Shown here: positions 33,073 to 33,842 of the stretch, piece after piece
Numbering within the stretch: position 1 is the first letter of the stretch
Layout of the letters: every line of letters begins with the position of its first letter
Assembly: GCF_024814375.1 (NCBI RefSeq)
Contig: NZ_JANUXX010000011.1
Coordinates: 1 to 33,842, forward strand
Origin: Streptococcus sciuri
GTDB taxonomy: Bacteria; Bacillota; Bacilli; Lactobacillales; Streptococcaceae
Direction: 5' to 3'
DNA: 33,842 bases
Program-made: the position numbers and the translations under genes
Notes under the pieces: generated by a model
Told to the model about the DNA's origin: nothing
The model's database searches: none
The model's input: only the letters and a program-made list of their open reading frames with translations

Positions 33073-33842
33073 ATGAACAAAACACTCAAATCCCTTGCAG
33101 CAACTACTGCACTCGCGATCGCAGCGGTTGGTGCACCAGCTTTTGCTGATGAAGCAACACAAGCAAAAGCTGATACGCCTGATAAACCAGTTGTCACAAC
33201 TGAAGCACCAAAGACTGAAACAGCGCAATCATCTGATGCTGCTAAACCAGCTCTTGATGCACAAAGTCAAGTGGTATCTGATGCTAAAACACAAGTAGCT
33301 ACTGCACAAGACACAGCAAATCAAGCTGATGAAGCCGTAACAACTGCTCAAGCTAACGTAGATACCGCAAAAGCAGCTGTTAAAGATGTTGCAACAACAG
33401 CTGACCAAGCAACAAATCTTTCAGAACAAAAAGCAAATGAGACAGAAACAAAGGCTGTTAATGATAAAATCGCTGATCAAACAGCAACTGCCGCAACTGC
33501 TAAACCAGCTGTTGACACGGCACAAAGTGAAAAAGATGCAGCAGATGCTGACGTTGCAACAAAAGAAGCAACCGTTCAATCAGCCCAAGCTGCTGTTGAT
33601 GGTACAGGTAAGACTGAAACCCCTACTGCTTCAACTGATGACAAAGCAACTAAGGCAAAAGAACTCGACTTGTTGAAAACCATCCTAGCGACTAGTAATG
33701 ATATCATGCTAAATGAGATACAAACATCTGATGAACAAGTATACTTTCTCGGTATGCCAACTGAAGAACAAAGTAAGAAGTTACATCAAGCCCTTGATGA
33801 TTACAGTAAACTAACAGGTAAAACTGAATTGGCCATCAATGG
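33073..33842 (+). CDS. secreted surface protein with Ala/Gln-rich coiled coil (3' end outside window)
   Basis: Start ATG 33073 with AGGAG (33056-33060) 12 bases upstream. Signal peptide MNKTLKSLAATTALAIAAVG-APAFA then DEATQA, a clear Ala-x-Ala cut near residue 25. Residues about 50-185 are heptad-like repeats rich in Ala, Gln, Thr and Asp (DAKTQVATAQDTANQADEAV), forming a long stalk. A globular region starts near 200 (LDLLKTILATSNDIMLNEI). A sortase anchor is expected beyond the window but is not seen. It resembles surface-exclusion (SEC10/PgrA-like) or antigen-type stalk proteins; that resemblance is weak. Confidence 0.85.
   Translation, partial: MNKTLKSLAATTALAIAAVGAPAFADEATQAKADTPDKPVVTTEAPKTETAQSSDAAKPALDAQSQVVSDAKTQVATAQDTANQADEAVTTAQANVDTAKAAVKDVATTADQATNLSEQKANETETKAVNDKIADQTATAATAKPAVDTAQSEKDAADADVATKEATVQSAQAAVDGTGKTETPTASTDDKATKAKELDLLKTILATSNDIMLNEIQTSDEQVYFLGMPTEEQSKKLHQALDDYSKLTGKTELAIN

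Noticed and set aside
32941..33228. Minus-strand frames containing a Pro run from the G tract
   Set aside because: They read antisense through the promoter and signal peptide of the surface protein and have no start signals.
33095..33676. Gln/Leu-rich plus-strand frames at 33095 and 33386
   Set aside because: They are shifted readings of the Ala/Gln-rich coiled coil of the surface protein that starts at 33073.

Overview
The window looks like a chromosomal segment of a low-GC streptococcus. The conserved order codY - nicotinamidase - gatC - gatA - gatB, then rplM - rpsI, is typically streptococcal, and the flanking surface proteins carry sortase signals. A member of the bovis/equinus group (S. 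gallolyticus, S. equinus and relatives) would fit the mucus-binding-type pilus, but the species call is inference.

Layout. (1) 1-216 is the 3' end of an LPXTG surface protein, closed by a clean terminator. (2) 355-9009 is a pilus operon under a near-consensus promoter: a small coiled-coil protein, a signal peptidase I with its catalytic pair, a 1707-residue tip/ancillary adhesin, a backbone pilin, then two overlapping hairpins and a class C sortase. (3) 9071-15104 is core genome: codY with a CodY box beside its own promoter, pncA, gatCAB, rplM (with an L13-type leader) and rpsI. (4) 15120-32865 is an accessory hotspot downstream of rpsI. It is divided into three modules by a repeated scar (15120, 21711, 29000) and a last short copy of the scar's outer end (32835). 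Each full scar carries the same 30-codon C-terminal stub of a tyrosine recombinase. (5) From 33006 comes a surface protein whose promoter has a run of 14 G between -35 and -10.

Module 1 holds a type III restriction-modification pair (mod, res), whose leader is a tandem palindrome with a 21-bp perfect stem, and a dead AlbA-type gene with at least four lesions. Module 2 is the most interesting part. An Rgg-type regulator (plus strand) lies back to back with a minus-strand operon that begins with a 22-residue hydrophobic peptide gene with an excellent ribosome-binding site. The operon continues with a radical SAM enzyme with a partial SPASM tail, a fusion of an MFS transporter with an aminoglycoside-phosphotransferase-like kinase domain, a minimal 187-residue radical SAM protein, and an enolase-superfamily enzyme whose D, E, D, K residues have the same spacing as in o-succinylbenzoate synthase. 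I read this as a peptide-pheromone-controlled biosynthetic operon for an unknown product. A separate 29-residue cationic peptide gene and a Doc toxin/AbrB antitoxin pair fill the rest of the module. Module 3 is a decayed ABC transporter - LytTR regulator - DUF3021 operon in which the first two genes each carry a single-base frameshift.

Working together: the pilus genes make, process and polymerise a surface fibre. CodY senses branched-chain amino acids and GTP (family knowledge). GatCAB makes Gln-tRNA and/or Asn-tRNA. The modules after rpsI supply defence, addiction, peptide signalling and peptide-antibiotic-type transport functions that appear to have been exchanged through the repeated scar.
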